From the NCBI RefSeq assembly GCF_019966535.1, contig NZ_JAIMID010000004.1:62001-126000 (forward strand): 64,000 bases of DNA. The letters run 5' to 3'. Within the stretch, counting starts at the first letter, position 1, and each line of letters starts with the position of its first letter. This document shows positions 1 to 9,507 of this stretch, piece after piece. The notes under the pieces are model-generated. The model saw only the letters and a list, made by a program, of their open reading frames with translations. It was not told the origin of the DNA and ran no database searches. Source of the stretch: Mesobacterium pallidum. Its GTDB lineage: Bacteria; Pseudomonadota; Alphaproteobacteria; Rhodobacterales; Rhodobacteraceae. Made by a program: the position numbers and the translations under genes.

Positions 1-611
1 CCCAGGCCGATGCCACCGCCCAGCGGCACGTCGTCACCGACGAACATCAGCTCTCCGCCCGAGGCTTCGACGATCGGCACCAGGTAATCCTTGTCGGCAA
101 AGACCGCGTCGGCCTCGCCGTTGCGGACGGCCGCGACGGTTTCCTCGGGCGTGGCGAACTCGAGCAGGGTCGCGCCGGTTTCGGCCACGTGGCCGGCCTG
201 GATGGTCGAGGTCTGCGCGGCGACCACGCCGCCCTCAAGATCCGCATCCTCAGAGGCCGCGACATAGGCCGAGGCGGTCGGCGGGTAGTAGTTCTGGGTG
301 AAATCGATCACCTCGTCCCGTTCGTCCGTAATGCTCATGCCCGCGATGATCGTGTCGTAATTGCCCGACACCAGGTTGGGGATGATCGAATCCCAGTCGT
401 TCTTGACCCATTCGCAGGTCAGCTCGGCGCGGGCGCACAGCTCGTCGCCCAGCTCGCGCTCGAAGCCGTCGATCTCGCCCGCGTCGTTGATGAAGTTGTA
501 CGGTGGGTAGGCGCCCTCCGTGCCCATGCGCACCGTCATGCCGTGGCTCTCGGCCATGGCGAAGCCGGCGCTCAGCGCCAGGGCGGCGGTGGAAAGGATC
601 AGCTTTTTCAT
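1..611 (-). CDS. Polar amino-acid ABC transporter substrate-binding protein (3' end outside window)
   Basis: Periplasmic binding protein of the SBP_bac_3 (HisJ/ArgT) family, which captures a polar amino acid for ABC import. The start at 609-611 begins with MKK, followed by a hydrophobic signal peptide ending near AMA-ES. The mature part carries the family motif TEGAYPPYNF and then FERELGDELC. About 203 codons are present and no stop is reached, so the C-terminus lies beyond base 1. It sits 20 bp downstream of the ATPase gene on the same strand, as expected for one import operon; the permease genes would lie outside the window. The exact substrate cannot be read from the sequence. Confidence 0.88.
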   Translation of the reverse strand, partial: MKKLILSTAALALSAGFAMAESHGMTVRMGTEGAYPPYNFINDAGEIDGFERELGDELCARAELTCEWVKNDWDSIIPNLVSGNYDTIIAGMSITDERDEVIDFTQNYYPPTASAYVAASEDADLEGGVVAAQTSTIQAGHVAETGATLLEFATPEETVAAVRNGEADAVFADKDYLVPIVEASGGELMFVGDDVPLGGGIGL

Positions 612-630
612 GTGTTTGACTCCCTGAGTG

Positions 631-1407
631 TTACCGCTTCATCGCGGCTTTGAGGAACCCTTGCAGACGTTCGGTCTGGGGGTTGTGGAACAGAGCGTGG
701 GGTTCGTTCTCTTCCTCAATCTTTCCCTGGTGGAGAAAGATCACCCGGTCCGAGATATCTTCGGCCAGGTGCATGTCATGGGTCACGACGATCATCGTGC
801 GCCCCTCGGCGGCGAGGTCCTTGATGACCTTGATCACCTCCTGCTCGAGTTCGGGGTCGAGCGCCGAAGTCGGCTCGTCGAACAGCAGCGCTTCGGGCTC
901 CATGCAAAGGGCGCGGGCGATGGCGGCGCGCTGCTGCTGGCCGCCCGAGAGCTGCGCCGGGTAGACGTCGCACTTGTCGCCGATCCCGACCTTGTCGAGG
1001 TACTTGCGCGCCGATTGCTCGACCTCGGCCCTGTCGCGGCCCAGCACGGTGACCGGCGCCTCCATCACGTTCTGCAGGATGGTCATGTGGGACCAGAGGT
1101 TGAACTGCTGGAAGACCATCGACAGGTTGGTTCGGATGCGCAGCACCTGTTTGGCATCGCCCGGACGGCGGGCGCGGCCCTCGCCCTTCCAATGCACCGC
1201 CTCGCCCTTGAACAGGATCTCGCCCTGCTGGCTGTCCTCGAGCAGGTTGCAGCAGCGCAGCAGCGTCGATTTGCCGGACCCGGACGAGCCGATCAGAGAC
1301 ACGACATCGCCGCGATGGGCGATCACGTCGACGCCCTTGAGCACCTCCAGCTCGCCATAGGCCTTGTGCAGGTCGCGGATCTCGATGACAGGTGGGGTTT
1401 GGCTCAC
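631..1407 (-). CDS. Amino-acid ABC transporter ATP-binding protein (HisP/GlnQ type)
   Basis: Cytoplasmic ATPase that powers polar amino-acid import. It shows Walker A GSSGSGKST, signature LSGGQQQR, Walker B ALLFDEP and the switch histidine in VTHDM. An open frame extends further upstream, but a GTG start at 1405-1407 with GGAGG four bases before it gives VSQTPPVIEIRDL, where family homology begins; this makes 258 residues, the usual length. It is upstream of, and presumably co-transcribed with, the substrate-binding protein gene ending at base 1. Confidence 0.9.
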   Translation of the reverse strand: MSQTPPVIEIRDLHKAYGELEVLKGVDVIAHRGDVVSLIGSSGSGKSTLLRCCNLLEDSQQGEILFKGEAVHWKGEGRARRPGDAKQVLRIRTNLSMVFQQFNLWSHMTILQNVMEAPVTVLGRDRAEVEQSARKYLDKVGIGDKCDVYPAQLSGGQQQRAAIARALCMEPEALLFDEPTSALDPELEQEVIKVIKDLAAEGRTMIVVTHDMHLAEDISDRVIFLHQGKIEEENEPHALFHNPQTERLQGFLKAAMKR

Positions 1408-1538
1408 GCGGCCTCCGGGTCTTGTCGTGTGGCGGCAGGTTAGGCGCGGATTTCCGGCGCTGTCCATGGGGAAGCGACGTTCTTGCCCGTTTTCCCGGCA
1501 GGATGCCGCCACGGAAAGCCTGTTTTGCGGGCTAAGGC

Positions 1539-2270
1539 TCAGGCCGCTTCGGGGGTGGGGACGTCGTGATAGGCGGCGAGGGGCAGGCGGGTGATGCCTT
1601 GCAGGCCAAGCGCAGTGCGGCCCTCGGCGCCCAGCCGGTCGATGGCGGTTGCGAGGGCGGCGTAATGCGCGTCGGAGTCGCGACCCAGCGCGGTGATATA
1701 GGGCGTGGCCGGAGTCGGGGGCGTGGCGTCGATCACCTGCAGCCGGCGCGGCGCGTCATCGTAACGGCAGGCCAGGCGCCAGGTGTGGGCGTCCACGCAG
1801 GCGATGTCAGCCTGGCCTGCGTCCAGCGCGGCGATGGAGTGCAGATGCGCGCCGGTGGGCGCGACCGATCCGAAGGTGATGCCCCGGCTGGCCGCATCGG
1901 TCAGCGGCCCGGCCCAGCCGCTTTGCGATGTCAGTTCATTGGCCACAAAGCGCCGGCCGGCATGGTCGGCCAGCCGGTCGCTGTCGCCCTTCCGCACCAC
2001 CCAGAGCGAACGGTACAGCCCCGGCGCACAGCCCTCGAGCCCGAAATCGGGAGAGGCGACACAGCTTACGCGGCCCTTGAGTTCACGCCGCAGCGGCAGG
2101 CCGCAGGTCTGCGACAGGACAAGGTCGGGGCTTTCCCAGACGGCGAAAAGTTCGGGGCCGCGATCAAGCGCCTCGGGGCCGTGCCCCAGCGCCTCGCGGA
2201 ACAGCGACCACAGCCGATCCGTCTCGGCCCGCAGCTCGGGCCGGTCATACATCGGCAGGCTGGCGATCAT
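1539..2270 (-). CDS. PhnD/transferrin-like periplasmic substrate-binding domain protein
   Basis: About 243 residues resembling the phosphonate/phosphate-binding PhnD-like superfamily: an early YDRPELRAETDRLW segment, a GYRS/LYRS-type stretch, then FVANELTSQSGW and the later GITFGSVAPTGAH, VDAHTW and ALGLQGI blocks. The start MIASLPMYDRPE at 2268-2270 is preceded by GAGGGG and overlaps the stop of the upstream TerB-like gene (ATGA), which indicates translational coupling. No signal peptide is obvious, so it may act in the cytoplasm or be exported without a classical leader. There are no transporter partners next to it. The ligand is unknown. Confidence 0.65.
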   Translation of the reverse strand: MIASLPMYDRPELRAETDRLWSLFREALGHGPEALDRGPELFAVWESPDLVLSQTCGLPLRRELKGRVSCVASPDFGLEGCAPGLYRSLWVVRKGDSDRLADHAGRRFVANELTSQSGWAGPLTDAASRGITFGSVAPTGAHLHSIAALDAGQADIACVDAHTWRLACRYDDAPRRLQVIDATPPTPATPYITALGRDSDAHYAALATAIDRLGAEGRTALGLQGITRLPLAAYHDVPTPEAA

Positions 2271-2704
2271 GTCCCCTCGACGCGTTTCCGGGCCATGTTG
2301 CTGTCGATGTCGCTCACTCCCAGTAGCGAGGCGACGAGGCGCAGCAGCGAATCCTCTTCGGCCTCGCGACTGCCGTCGGCAAGGGCCACCTGCCACAGCG
2401 ACTCGATCACGCCGAGGCGTTGTTCGTAGGGGACGGCGTCCTTGATGGCGCGGGTGAAGCGGACGGTGTCGGGGGCCTCGGCCTCCAGCGCCTCGGCCTC
2501 GGCCCGCAGCTGGGCGGCGCCTTCGGCGGTCAGCCCGTAGCGCGTCGCGGCGATCTGGTCGATGCGATCCCGCTCGATCTGGGCGTAATCCTCGTCCGAG
2601 CGCGCGATGCGCACGAGAAGGGCGGTGAGGGCAAGCCGCGCATCGGCATCGCCAAGGGGCCGCGGCTGCGGCTGGATGAGGCGGGAGAGGAAATCAGCGA
2701 ACAT
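2267..2704 (-). CDS. TerB-family protein (first of two paralogues)
   Basis: About 145 residues matching the TerB / tellurite-resistance-like all-helical fold: two weakly repeated halves with acidic motifs (IARSDEDYAQIERDRID and ALADGSREAEEDSLL), the classic D-x-x-x/D-G-x-x-x-x-E pattern. The start MFADFLSRLIQPQP at 2702-2704 is chosen because homology begins there; the Shine-Dalgarno sequence is weak. TerB domains are linked to membrane-stress and metal-binding processes, but the role of the stand-alone alphaproteobacterial form is not established. It is followed, with a 4-base overlap, by the PhnD-like gene, and a paralogue lies just upstream. Perfect AT-rich hairpins occupy the gap between the paralogues. 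Confidence 0.75.
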   Translation of the reverse strand: MFADFLSRLIQPQPRPLGDADARLALTALLVRIARSDEDYAQIERDRIDQIAATRYGLTAEGAAQLRAEAEALEAEAPDTVRFTRAIKDAVPYEQRLGVIESLWQVALADGSREAEEDSLLRLVASLLGVSDIDSNMARKRVEGT

Positions 2705-2744
2705 GAGCGCAGATATAAGCCGTCGGGACGCGGGTGCAATCACA

Positions 2745-2768
2745 CAGAATTTTCTGACGAAAATTCTG
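2745..2768. repeat. AT-rich perfect inverted repeat (10-bp arms, TGAC loop)
   Basis: CAGAATTTTC, TGAC, GAAAATTCTG: a perfect 10-bp inverted repeat in an otherwise GC-rich genome. It lies about 40 bp upstream of the first terB-like start on the minus strand. It could be an operator or a transcript hairpin. It shares AATTTTC/GAAAATT arm elements with the neighbouring repeat at 2788-2817. Confidence 0.8.
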
Positions 2769-2787
2769 CGTCGGGCGGCGCGGGTGC

Positions 2788-2817
2788 CATAAGAAAATTC
2801 GTCAGAATTTTCTTATG
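2788..2817. repeat. AT-rich perfect inverted repeat (13-bp arms, GTCA loop)
   Basis: CATAAGAAAATTC, GTCA, GAATTTTCTTATG: a perfect 13-bp inverted repeat ending ten bases before the stop of the upstream terB paralogue. Its position could fit a transcript-end hairpin for that gene, but no T-tract follows on either strand. An operator or a mobile small repeat is equally possible. Confidence 0.8.
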
Positions 2818-2826
2818 AGGCAGAGG

Positions 2827-3267
2827 TCAGCGGATGCTTTCCGCCGCGGCGCGGGCTTCCTCGGAGTGATGGGCCTCGACCCCCAGCATATGCTCGACCA
2901 GGTGGACCATCTGTTCCTCGGCCAGTTTCTGCACGCCATCGGCCAGGACGACGCGCCACAGCGCCTCGACGATCGACAGACGGTCCTCGTACTCGACCGA
3001 GTCGCGCACAAGGGCGGCGTATTCGCCGAGGTCGGTCATGTGCCGCTCGAGCCGCTCGCAATCGGCGCGCATCTTGGCAGCCTCGAGCGCCTTGAGCCCG
3101 AAGCGTTCCGCGAGGATCCGGTCGATCTGCGTCAGCTCTTCCAGCACGAAGTGATCGTCGGCCTTGGCCACGTGGACCAGCAGCGCGCCAAGCGCCAGGT
3201 GCGGCGTGACCTGCGGCACCGGCGCTTGCGGTTTCTGGCGTTTGAAATAGGCGATCAGGCGGTTCAT
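2827..3267 (-). CDS. TerB-family protein (second paralogue)
   Basis: About 146 residues, clearly paralogous to the product of the gene ending at 2267: the same HLALGALLVHVAKADDHF block and VVLADGVQKLAEEQMVHL block, with the acidic residues of the TerB fold conserved. The start MNRLIAYFKRQK at 3265-3267 has GAGGGA upstream; the longer open frame upstream is not supported. Its start is only 25 bp from the pyrG stop, so it may be read from the pyrG transcript. The function is unknown beyond the TerB fold. Confidence 0.75.
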   Translation of the reverse strand: MNRLIAYFKRQKPQAPVPQVTPHLALGALLVHVAKADDHFVLEELTQIDRILAERFGLKALEAAKMRADCERLERHMTDLGEYAALVRDSVEYEDRLSIVEALWRVVLADGVQKLAEEQMVHLVEHMLGVEAHHSEEARAAAESIR

Positions 3268-3292
3268 CGTGTTCCCTCGGCGGGTGGCCTCG

Positions 3293-4936
3293 TCAGACCA
3301 GCAGCGCCGCATCCTTGGCCGCGCGGACAAAGTCGCGGAACAGCGGATGCGGGTCGAAGGGCTTCGACTTCAGCTCGGGGTGATATTGCACGCCGATGAA
3401 CCATGGATGATCCGGCCATTCGACGATCTCGGGCAGGCGGCCGTCGGGCGACATGCCGGAAAAGCACAGGCCCGCCTTTTCAAGTTCTTCGCGGAACTGG
3501 ATGTCGACCTCGTAGCGGTGGCGGTGGCGTTCGTCGATGTCGAGCCTCCCGTAGGCCTGCGCGACCTTGGAGCCTTCTTTCAGCACCGCGTCATAGGCGC
3601 CAAGCCGCATGGTGCCGCCCTTGCCATCGGTCTTCTTGCGCACGACCTTTTCGTTGCCCTGCACCCATTCCTTGAGGTGGTAGACCACGTGGGTGAACCG
3701 CTTCTTGCCGGCCTCGTGGTCGAATTCCTCGGACCCCGCATCCTCGAGCCCCGCGACGTTGCGCGCCGCCTCGATCACCGCCATCTGCATGCCGAGGCAG
3801 ATGCCGAGGTAGGGGATCCTGCGCTCGCGGGCGAATTGCGCGGCCTTGATCTTGCCTTCCGTGCCGCGCTCGCCAAAGCCGCCGGGCACGAGGATGGCGT
3901 CGAAGCCTTCCAGATGCGGGGCCGGGTCCTCGCGGTCGAAGATCTCGGCATCGACCCATTCCTGGCGCACCTTGACCCGGTTCGCCATGCCACCGTGGGT
4001 CAGCGCCTCGGCGATGGACTTGTAGGCGTCTTCCAGCTGCGTGTACTTGCCGACGATGGCGACGCGGACCTCGCCCTCGGGGTTCTCGATCCGGTCCTTG
4101 ACGTCGTACCAGCGGCTCAGGTCGGGCTTGGGCGCGGGCGAGATCTGGAAGGCGTCCAGAACCGCCTGGTCGAGCCCCTGGTCGTGGTAGGCCAGCGGCG
4201 CTTCGTAGATCGACTTGAGGTCATAGGCGGCGACGACCGACTCTTTTCGGACGTTGCAGAACAGCGCGATCTTCTCGCGTTCCTTCTCCGGGATCGGCTG
4301 CTCGGAGCGGCAGACCAGGATATCGGGCGCGATGCCGATCGACTGCAACTCCTTGACCGAGTGCTGGGTCGGCTTGGTCTTCAGCTCTCCGCTCGCCGAC
4401 AGGTACGGCAGCAGCGTCAGGTGCATGAAGATGCATTGCCCGCGCGGCTTGTCATGGCTGAATTGGCGGATCGCCTCGAAGAACGGCAGGCCCTCGATAT
4501 CGCCGACCGTGCCGCCGATCTCGCAGAGCATGAAATCGACCTCGTCCTCGCCGATGGTCAGGAATTCCTTGATCTCGTTGGTCACGTGCGGAACCACCTG
4601 GATCGTTTTCCCGAGGTAATCGCCGCGCCGCTCTTTCTCGAGCACGTTGGAATAGATCCGGCCGGAACTCACGGAATCGGTCATGCGTGCCGGCACGCCG
4701 GTGAAGCGTTCGTAATGGCCAAGGTCGAGGTCGGTCTCGGCCCCGTCATCGGTCACGAAGACCTCGCCATGCTCGAAGGGCGACATCGTGCCCGGATCGA
4801 CGTTGAGATAGGGGTCGAGCTTGCGCAGCCGCACCGAATAGCCCCGCGCCTGAAGCAACGCGCCAAGAGCCGCCGATGCAAGACCTTTTCCGAGGGACGA
4901 GACCACGCCCCCCGTGATGAAGATGAACCGCGCCAT
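3293..4936 (-). CDS. pyrG: CTP synthase
   Basis: Makes CTP from UTP, glutamine and ATP in the cytoplasm. It has 547 residues, the normal length. The N-terminal synthetase domain begins [10 protein letters not shown] and contains VVSSLGKG (P-loop). The C-terminal glutaminase has LGICLGMQ with the catalytic cysteine near residue 380 and a late VQYHPE motif carrying the catalytic His and Glu. The start at 4934-4936 is where family homology begins and has GGGAGA upstream; a longer open frame exists but is not needed. secG lies just upstream, a neighbour pair common in Rhodobacteraceae. Confidence 0.97.
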   Translation of the reverse strand: MARFIFITGGVVSSLGKGLASAALGALLQARGYSVRLRKLDPYLNVDPGTMSPFEHGEVFVTDDGAETDLDLGHYERFTGVPARMTDSVSSGRIYSNVLEKERRGDYLGKTIQVVPHVTNEIKEFLTIGEDEVDFMLCEIGGTVGDIEGLPFFEAIRQFSHDKPRGQCIFMHLTLLPYLSASGELKTKPTQHSVKELQSIGIAPDILVCRSEQPIPEKEREKIALFCNVRKESVVAAYDLKSIYEAPLAYHDQGLDQAVLDAFQISPAPKPDLSRWYDVKDRIENPEGEVRVAIVGKYTQLEDAYKSIAEALTHGGMANRVKVRQEWVDAEIFDREDPAPHLEGFDAILVPGGFGERGTEGKIKAAQFARERRIPYLGICLGMQMAVIEAARNVAGLEDAGSEEFDHEAGKKRFTHVVYHLKEWVQGNEKVVRKKTDGKGGTMRLGAYDAVLKEGSKVAQAYGRLDIDERHRHRYEVDIQFREELEKAGLCFSGMSPDGRLPEIVEWPDHPWFIGVQYHPELKSKPFDPHPLFRDFVRAAKDAALLV

Positions 4937-5108
4937 GTGTCGATGTCTCCCGCGACTTGGTTGCTGAATCCGCATCGATTCGGTGCCCTCAGGCGTTTGA
5001 AAAACGCCCTCGCCACGGGGTTTCACCGATACAGGATTCGGGGGGAAAAGGCAAGCGCCTCCGCAAGATGCTGTTGCGGAATGCGCTGTTAACTCTAGGT
5101 GTGGTGGA

Positions 5109-5471
5109 TCAGTCCGCGCGCGGCGTCAACGGCGCATCGGCGTCGCCCGACGGCGCCAGCTCGAGCCCGGGCAGGGCGGGCGCGGTGCCCGTCGGCGCCG
5201 TCTCGATCGGCACGTCGCCCAGCCGGTCCACGACCGAGGCGCCGCCGGCGTCGATCCGGGCGAAGACCGTCAGCGTCATCGAGGTCACGATGAAGGCGCC
5301 GGCCAGGATCCAGGTCACGCGTCCAAGCGCCGTGCCGGCCGACCGGGCCGAAAAGGCGCCACCGCCGCCGCCGCCCATGCCAAGGCCGCCGCCTTCGCTG
5401 CGCTGCATGAGCACGACGCCGATGAGGGCGAGCGCGAGAAGCAGGTGAACGATGAGAACGACGTTTTCCAT
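5109..5471 (-). CDS. secG: Preprotein translocase subunit SecG
   Basis: Small inner-membrane subunit of SecYEG. It has 120 residues with two hydrophobic segments, at about residues 3-21 ([20 protein letters not shown]) and 52-72 ([20 protein letters not shown]), separated by the glycine-rich [12 protein letters not shown] linker diagnostic of SecG. The C-terminal tail is low-complexity, as in other alphaproteobacteria. It is transcribed toward pyrG. Confidence 0.95.
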   Translation of the reverse strand: MENVVLIVHLLLALALIGVVLMQRSEGGGLGMGGGGGGAFSARSAGTALGRVTWILAGAFIVTSMTLTVFARIDAGGASVVDRLGDVPIETAPTGTAPALPGLELAPSGDADAPLTPRAD

Positions 5472-5624
5472 GGAGTGGCGGCCCGTGCTTGGATGATCCG
5501 GCGCTATCTAGGCCAAGCGCCGCCCCCGCGCAACCCGGGCCACGCAGAATTGTCGCGCCCCGGCCGGGTGGCTTGCACCCCCCGCGCGGCGCTGCTACGC
5601 CATTCCCGATCCTTTTTATCGGGC

Positions 5625-6731
5625 ATGAAGGCAGGGCTGGTGACGGGCAGCATCACGCATCCGCGGCTTGAGATTCGCGACCTGACCCGCCGTTTTGGCG
5701 GCGCCACGGTGGTGGACGGCGTGTCGTTGACGATCCAGCCGGGCGAGGTGATGTGCCTGCTCGGCCCCTCGGGCTGCGGCAAGTCGACGACGCTGCGCTG
5801 CATCGCGGGCGTCGACATGCAGGACGAAGGCACGATCCACGTGGACGGGGAACTGGTCTGCGACACGGTCTTTCGCATCCCGCCCGAGCGGCGCCACATC
5901 GGGCTGATGTTCCAGGACTTCGCGCTGTTCCCGCATCTGAGCGTCGCCGACAACGTCGCCTTCGGCCTCAAGGGCGGCAAGGCCGAGAAACGCGCGCGGG
6001 TCGAGGAACTGCTGGACCGCGTGGGCCTTGCGCGCCACATCGACGCCTTCCCGCATTCCCTGTCGGGGGGCGAGCAGCAGCGCGTCGCGCTGGCCCGCGC
6101 GCTGGCGCCGCGCCCGCGCATCATGCTGATGGACGAGCCGTTTTCCGGCCTCGACAACCGCCTGCGGGACGAGATCCGCGACGATACGCTGGCCGTGCTC
6201 AAGGAAGAGAACGCCGCCGTCCTGCTGGTCACCCACGAGCCCGAGGAGGCCATGCGCATGGCCGACCGCATCGCGCTGATGCGCGAGGGGCGCATCGTGC
6301 AGCTGGGCGCGCCCTACAACATCTACAATGCGCCGGTGGACCGCCAGGCGGTCGCCTTCTTCAGCGATATCAACGTGATCCGGGGCAAGGTCCGGGGCTC
6401 GCTTTGCGACACGCCCTTCGGGCAGTTCCTGGCGCCGGGGGTGTCGGACGGGCAGGAGGTCGACATCGTGATCCGGCCCCAGCACCTGGGCATCGACTTC
6501 GACCGGGGCGGCAAGGGGCCAAACCCGACGCCGGCGCATGGCGTGGCCGCGCGCGGGCTGGTGGAACGGGCGCGCTTCATGGGGGCCGAGAGCCTGGTCG
6601 AGTTCCGCATGGATCACGACGGGTCGATCCTGAAGGCCACGGTGCCGAACGTCTTCCTGCCCGAAAAGGGCCGGCCGTTGTGGCTCTCGGTGCGGCGCGA
6701 CCGCTGTTTCGTCTTTCCCGCCAAGCGTTGA
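5625..6731 (+). CDS. FbpC-like ABC transporter ATP-binding protein (orphan)
   Basis: About 368 residues with Walker A GPSGCGKST, signature LSGGEQQR, Walker B IMLMDEP, switch VTHEPEEAM and a C-terminal TOBE-like region (FGQFLAPGV, then VDIVIRPQHLGI). This matches the ferric-iron/polyamine (FbpC/PotA-like) importer class. I prefer ATG 5625 (MKAGLVTGS); GTG 5640 in the same frame is a real alternative. An open frame to 5445 would overlap the divergent secG gene and is unlikely. No permease or binding-protein gene is adjacent, so it may serve a distant transporter or be an orphan ATPase. The substrate is not determinable here. Confidence 0.85.
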   Translation: MKAGLVTGSITHPRLEIRDLTRRFGGATVVDGVSLTIQPGEVMCLLGPSGCGKSTTLRCIAGVDMQDEGTIHVDGELVCDTVFRIPPERRHIGLMFQDFALFPHLSVADNVAFGLKGGKAEKRARVEELLDRVGLARHIDAFPHSLSGGEQQRVALARALAPRPRIMLMDEPFSGLDNRLRDEIRDDTLAVLKEENAAVLLVTHEPEEAMRMADRIALMREGRIVQLGAPYNIYNAPVDRQAVAFFSDINVIRGKVRGSLCDTPFGQFLAPGVSDGQEVDIVIRPQHLGIDFDRGGKGPNPTPAHGVAARGLVERARFMGAESLVEFRMDHDGSILKATVPNVFLPEKGRPLWLSVRRDRCFVFPAKR

Positions 6732-6832
6732 AAGGTCAGGTCTGCCTGACTTGACCCAAGGTCCGCTTCCTTCGCATGATGGTTGTGAATCCATGGCCCA
6801 CGCGCATCCGGGCCGGGTGGCGGAGGAGCGTG

Positions 6833-7933
6833 ATGACCGATCAGGCGACGGATATGGAGGACGGCGAATGCGGCATTCCCGCGCGTGCCGACCCGGTCCG
6901 GGCCGGGGTCAACCCGCTTTATTTCCTGATCGTCTTCGTGCCCTTGGGCATCTACGGCATGTTCGAGATCATCTCGCTGACGCTCGTGTCGTCGCGCATC
7001 TCGCTGGGGGCCGAGGCGCTGGACCCGGCGCGCGAGGCGCTCGAGATCGCAGGGCGGATGCCCTTCGTCGGGGCGGTCTGGCTTTACGCGCTGTCGGTGA
7101 TCCTGGTCTTCACCGTGGTGCTGTCGGACCTGGCGCGGCCGCTCGACTGGCTGACACGGGCCTTGGCGGTGGCCGTGGTGGCGGTTCCGGTCGTGCCGCT
7201 GTGGCAAAGCGTGGTCAAGCACCAGCAGCAGCCCGAGATGACGCGGTCCTATCACCAGCTGGGCCGCGACATGTTCGAGGCGGCGCTGGCCCGCGGTGAT
7301 CTTGCCGCCTGTTCCGGGGCCGACCAGTCCTGGTTCCTGTGGTCCTGCACCGAGGCGCCGCTGGTCATGGTGCTGCGCAACCTGCTGGACCTGATGAACC
7401 TGATCTCGGCGCTGGGGATCGGGCTGCTGATCGCGGGGATGATCCTGACCCTCAGCTGCTCGCGCACCCACAAGGATCTGCGACCCGAGGAGAAGGCCTT
7501 CGAACTGGCGCAGGGGCAGCGCGAAATGCGCAAGTACCTGTACCTGTCGGGCCTGCAACTGACCATCGGCATGTTCGTGACGCTGACCTGGATGCGCTGG
7601 CCGCAGCAGATGCTCGAGGATGGCTGGCGCGCGCAATACGAGCTGATCGTCAACGGCTACGCGGTGTTCTCGGGCGTGTTCTATTCGCTGCTGATCCTCG
7701 GGTTCTACGTGCCGGTGGCGCTGATCCACGAGGCGCGGGCCCGGGCGCTGGCGGATGCGGTGATCCGGGACGCGGCGCCGGACGGCAAGCTGGGCCGCAT
7801 CCGGCAGATCGACAGTTGGAAAGAGGCGCAGGGCCTGTCGCACGGGCGGCTCCAGTCGCTGCGCGAGGGGCTTGCCGTGGCCGCACCGATCCTGGCGGCG
7901 CTGGCGGGGACGTTTTCGCCCTTGGGCGGCTAG
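6833..7933 (+). CDS. Polytopic membrane protein of unknown function
   Basis: About 366 residues with roughly six or seven hydrophobic segments: [97 protein letters not shown] and a short C-terminal one. A loop between segments 3 and 4 carries a short Cys-containing stretch ([18 protein letters not shown]). The start ATG 6833 has GGAGG seven bases upstream. I do not recognise a family. It is monocistronic, and its 3' end faces the convergent WYL regulator with one of the window's repeat modules between them. Confidence 0.7.
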   Translation: MTDQATDMEDGECGIPARADPVRAGVNPLYFLIVFVPLGIYGMFEIISLTLVSSRISLGAEALDPAREALEIAGRMPFVGAVWLYALSVILVFTVVLSDLARPLDWLTRALAVAVVAVPVVPLWQSVVKHQQQPEMTRSYHQLGRDMFEAALARGDLAACSGADQSWFLWSCTEAPLVMVLRNLLDLMNLISALGIGLLIAGMILTLSCSRTHKDLRPEEKAFELAQGQREMRKYLYLSGLQLTIGMFVTLTWMRWPQQMLEDGWRAQYELIVNGYAVFSGVFYSLLILGFYVPVALIHEARARALADAVIRDAAPDGKLGRIRQIDSWKEAQGLSHGRLQSLREGLAVAAPILAALAGTFSPLGG

Positions 7934-7958
7934 GGTTTCGCGGCCGTGGTCGGAATTT

Positions 7959-7980
7959 GAGTATTTGTGGAATAATGAAA
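7959..7980 (+). repeat. Gene-end repeat element, short copy
   Basis: GAGTATTTGTGGAATAATGAAA lies in the 50-bp gap between two convergent genes. It is the tail half of the repeat family seen at eight other loci; the preceding CTCC...GGAG hairpin is degraded here. Confidence 0.7.
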
Positions 7981-7983
7981 GGG

Positions 7984-8631
7984 TCAGGGGAGGTCCGAGA
8001 GCGACTTGCCGGGCTCGTCCATGAAGAGGCCCGGCAGGGCGGCCACCGACCGGATGTGGTCGAGGCGCAGGGTGGCGAAGCCATTGGTGGTCTCGTCCCA
8101 GGCGGTGAGCGCCCAGACCCGGCCCCAGTAATCAAGCTTGAGCGGGCGCAGCACGTGGTCGCCATCGGCCAGGCTGGCGCGCAGTTTCTGGCGGGCGCGC
8201 AGGGCGGCCCGGATGGGGCCGAGATGCGCGAGGGCCGGTTCCGGCCCGGCATGGGGTGGCAGGGCATGGCCGAAGCGGGCGGCGCCGGTGGTGGCGTCCT
8301 CCGAGAGGCCCGCGTCGATCTTTTCGGACAGGCACCGGGCGGCGCGGGCGAGATCTTCCTCGCCGCCTTCGCCGATGATGGCCAGGGCGATGTGCAGCGC
8401 CTCGAGCTCGTCATGGCTGAGGTTGAGCGGCGGCAGGGTCACGTCGGCGCCGATCCGGTAGCCGGTCCCGCGCGCGCCGGTGACCGGGTGGCCCGCGGCG
8501 CGCAGCCGGTCCATGTCGCGCCAGATCGTGCGCTCGGTCACGCCCGTCGCCTGCGCAAGGTCCGACGCCCGGTGCCAGGCGCCGTCGCGCAGCATCTGCA
8601 TCAGGTGAAGAAGGCGGTCGGCGCGGGGCAT
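7984..8631 (-). CDS. HTH/WYL-domain transcriptional regulator (YafY type)
   Basis: About 215 residues. The N-terminus is an HTH_11-like winged helix ([20 protein letters not shown], then [17 protein letters not shown]) and the C-terminal half is a WYL-type ligand-sensing domain ([18 protein letters not shown], then [12 protein letters not shown]). The start [10 protein letters not shown] at 8629-8631 is where the HTH begins; an upstream in-frame extension has no support. It is transcribed alone, convergent with the membrane-protein gene. Its target is unknown; it is not adjacent to an obvious regulated operon except the tat operon upstream on the other strand. Confidence 0.85.
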   Translation of the reverse strand: MPRADRLLHLMQMLRDGAWHRASDLAQATGVTERTIWRDMDRLRAAGHPVTGARGTGYRIGADVTLPPLNLSHDELEALHIALAIIGEGGEEDLARAARCLSEKIDAGLSEDATTGAARFGHALPPHAGPEPALAHLGPIRAALRARQKLRASLADGDHVLRPLKLDYWGRVWALTAWDETTNGFATLRLDHIRSVAALPGLFMDEPGKSLSDLP

Positions 8632-8814
8632 GGGTGCATTACTGACAAAATCCTGTCGGTTGTCCAGCGCGCGGCGGCTGAAGGCGCGATTTTCTGCGGC
8701 AAGGCCCATGCCGGGCGCCGCTTTGGCCCTTTTGGCCGCCGCGCGCGCCTGCGTAGAACGGGATCAGGATATCAACGGGGGACAGACTTTCCCCGGAGCT
8801 TTGGGAGACTGGAC

Positions 8815-9030
8815 ATGCTCAACAACATCGGCCTTCCCGGCCTGCTTCTCATCGCCGTCGTCGTGCTGGTTCTGTTCGGCCGCGGCAAGATCTCGTCGCT
8901 GATGGGCGAGGTCGGCAAGGGCATCACCGCCTTCAAGAAGGGCGTCAGCGACGGCCAGAACGAGCTGGAGGACGACAAGGCAGCCGAGGCACATGACGTG
9001 ACCCCCGCCGCCGAGAAGGAAAAGGTGTAA
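8815..9030 (+). CDS. tatA: Sec-independent translocase TatA
   Basis: 71 residues: an N-terminal membrane helix ([17 protein letters not shown]), the FGRGKI hinge, an amphipathic helix ([19 protein letters not shown]) and an acidic tail, the standard TatA layout. TatA oligomers form the pore for folded, twin-arginine-signal proteins. GGGAGA precedes the ATG. It is first in tatA-tatB-tatC. Confidence 0.95.
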   Translation: MLNNIGLPGLLLIAVVVLVLFGRGKISSLMGEVGKGITAFKKGVSDGQNELEDDKAAEAHDVTPAAEKEKV

Positions 9031-9036
9031 GCCCCT

Positions 9037-9507
9037 ATGTTCGACCTGAGCATGGGCGAGATGGCGGTCGTCGGCGTCGTCGCGCTGATCGTCGTGGGCC
9101 CGAAGGACCTGCCGGTCCTGTTCCGCAACGTCGGCCGCTTTGTCGGCAAGGCCAAGGGCATGGCGCGCGAGTTCAGCCGCGCCATGAACGACGCAGCCGA
9201 GGAATCGGGCATGCGCGACGTGCAGAAGACGTTCAAGACGGCGACCAACCCGCTCGGCTCGGCCATGGACGAGGTCAAGGGCGCGGCCAAGGCGGCCTCG
9301 AGCTGGGACCCGAAGAAGGCGACCGCCGGACTTGACGGGGACCGCAAGGCGGCCGCCGACAAGATCCGCGACGCCAGCGCCAAGAAGGCGCAGGAGCGGA
9401 AGGATCGCGAAGCGGCAGAGGCCGCGGCGGCGGAAGCGGCCGAGGATGACGCGGCGGCCCTGCTGGACGACAGCGCCGACAGCGTGAAGAGCGGAGGCGC
9501 CGCATGA
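9037..9507 (+). CDS. tatB: Sec-independent translocase TatB
   Basis: 156 residues. It starts [20 protein letters not shown], with the conserved GPKDLP motif and an amphipathic helix after the membrane segment, then a long Ala/Lys/Glu-rich tail. TatB pairs with TatC to bind twin-arginine signal peptides. It is 6 bp after tatA, and its stop overlaps the tatC start (ATGA). Confidence 0.95.
   Translation: MFDLSMGEMAVVGVVALIVVGPKDLPVLFRNVGRFVGKAKGMAREFSRAMNDAAEESGMRDVQKTFKTATNPLGSAMDEVKGAAKAASSWDPKKATAGLDGDRKAAADKIRDASAKKAQERKDREAAEAAAAEAAEDDAAALLDDSADSVKSGGAA

Noticed and set aside
3269-5092. 607-residue open frame on the plus strand opposite pyrG
   Set aside because: It is the mirror of pyrG in a GC-rich genome; the minus frame has all CTP synthase motifs and a ribosome site, the plus frame has none.
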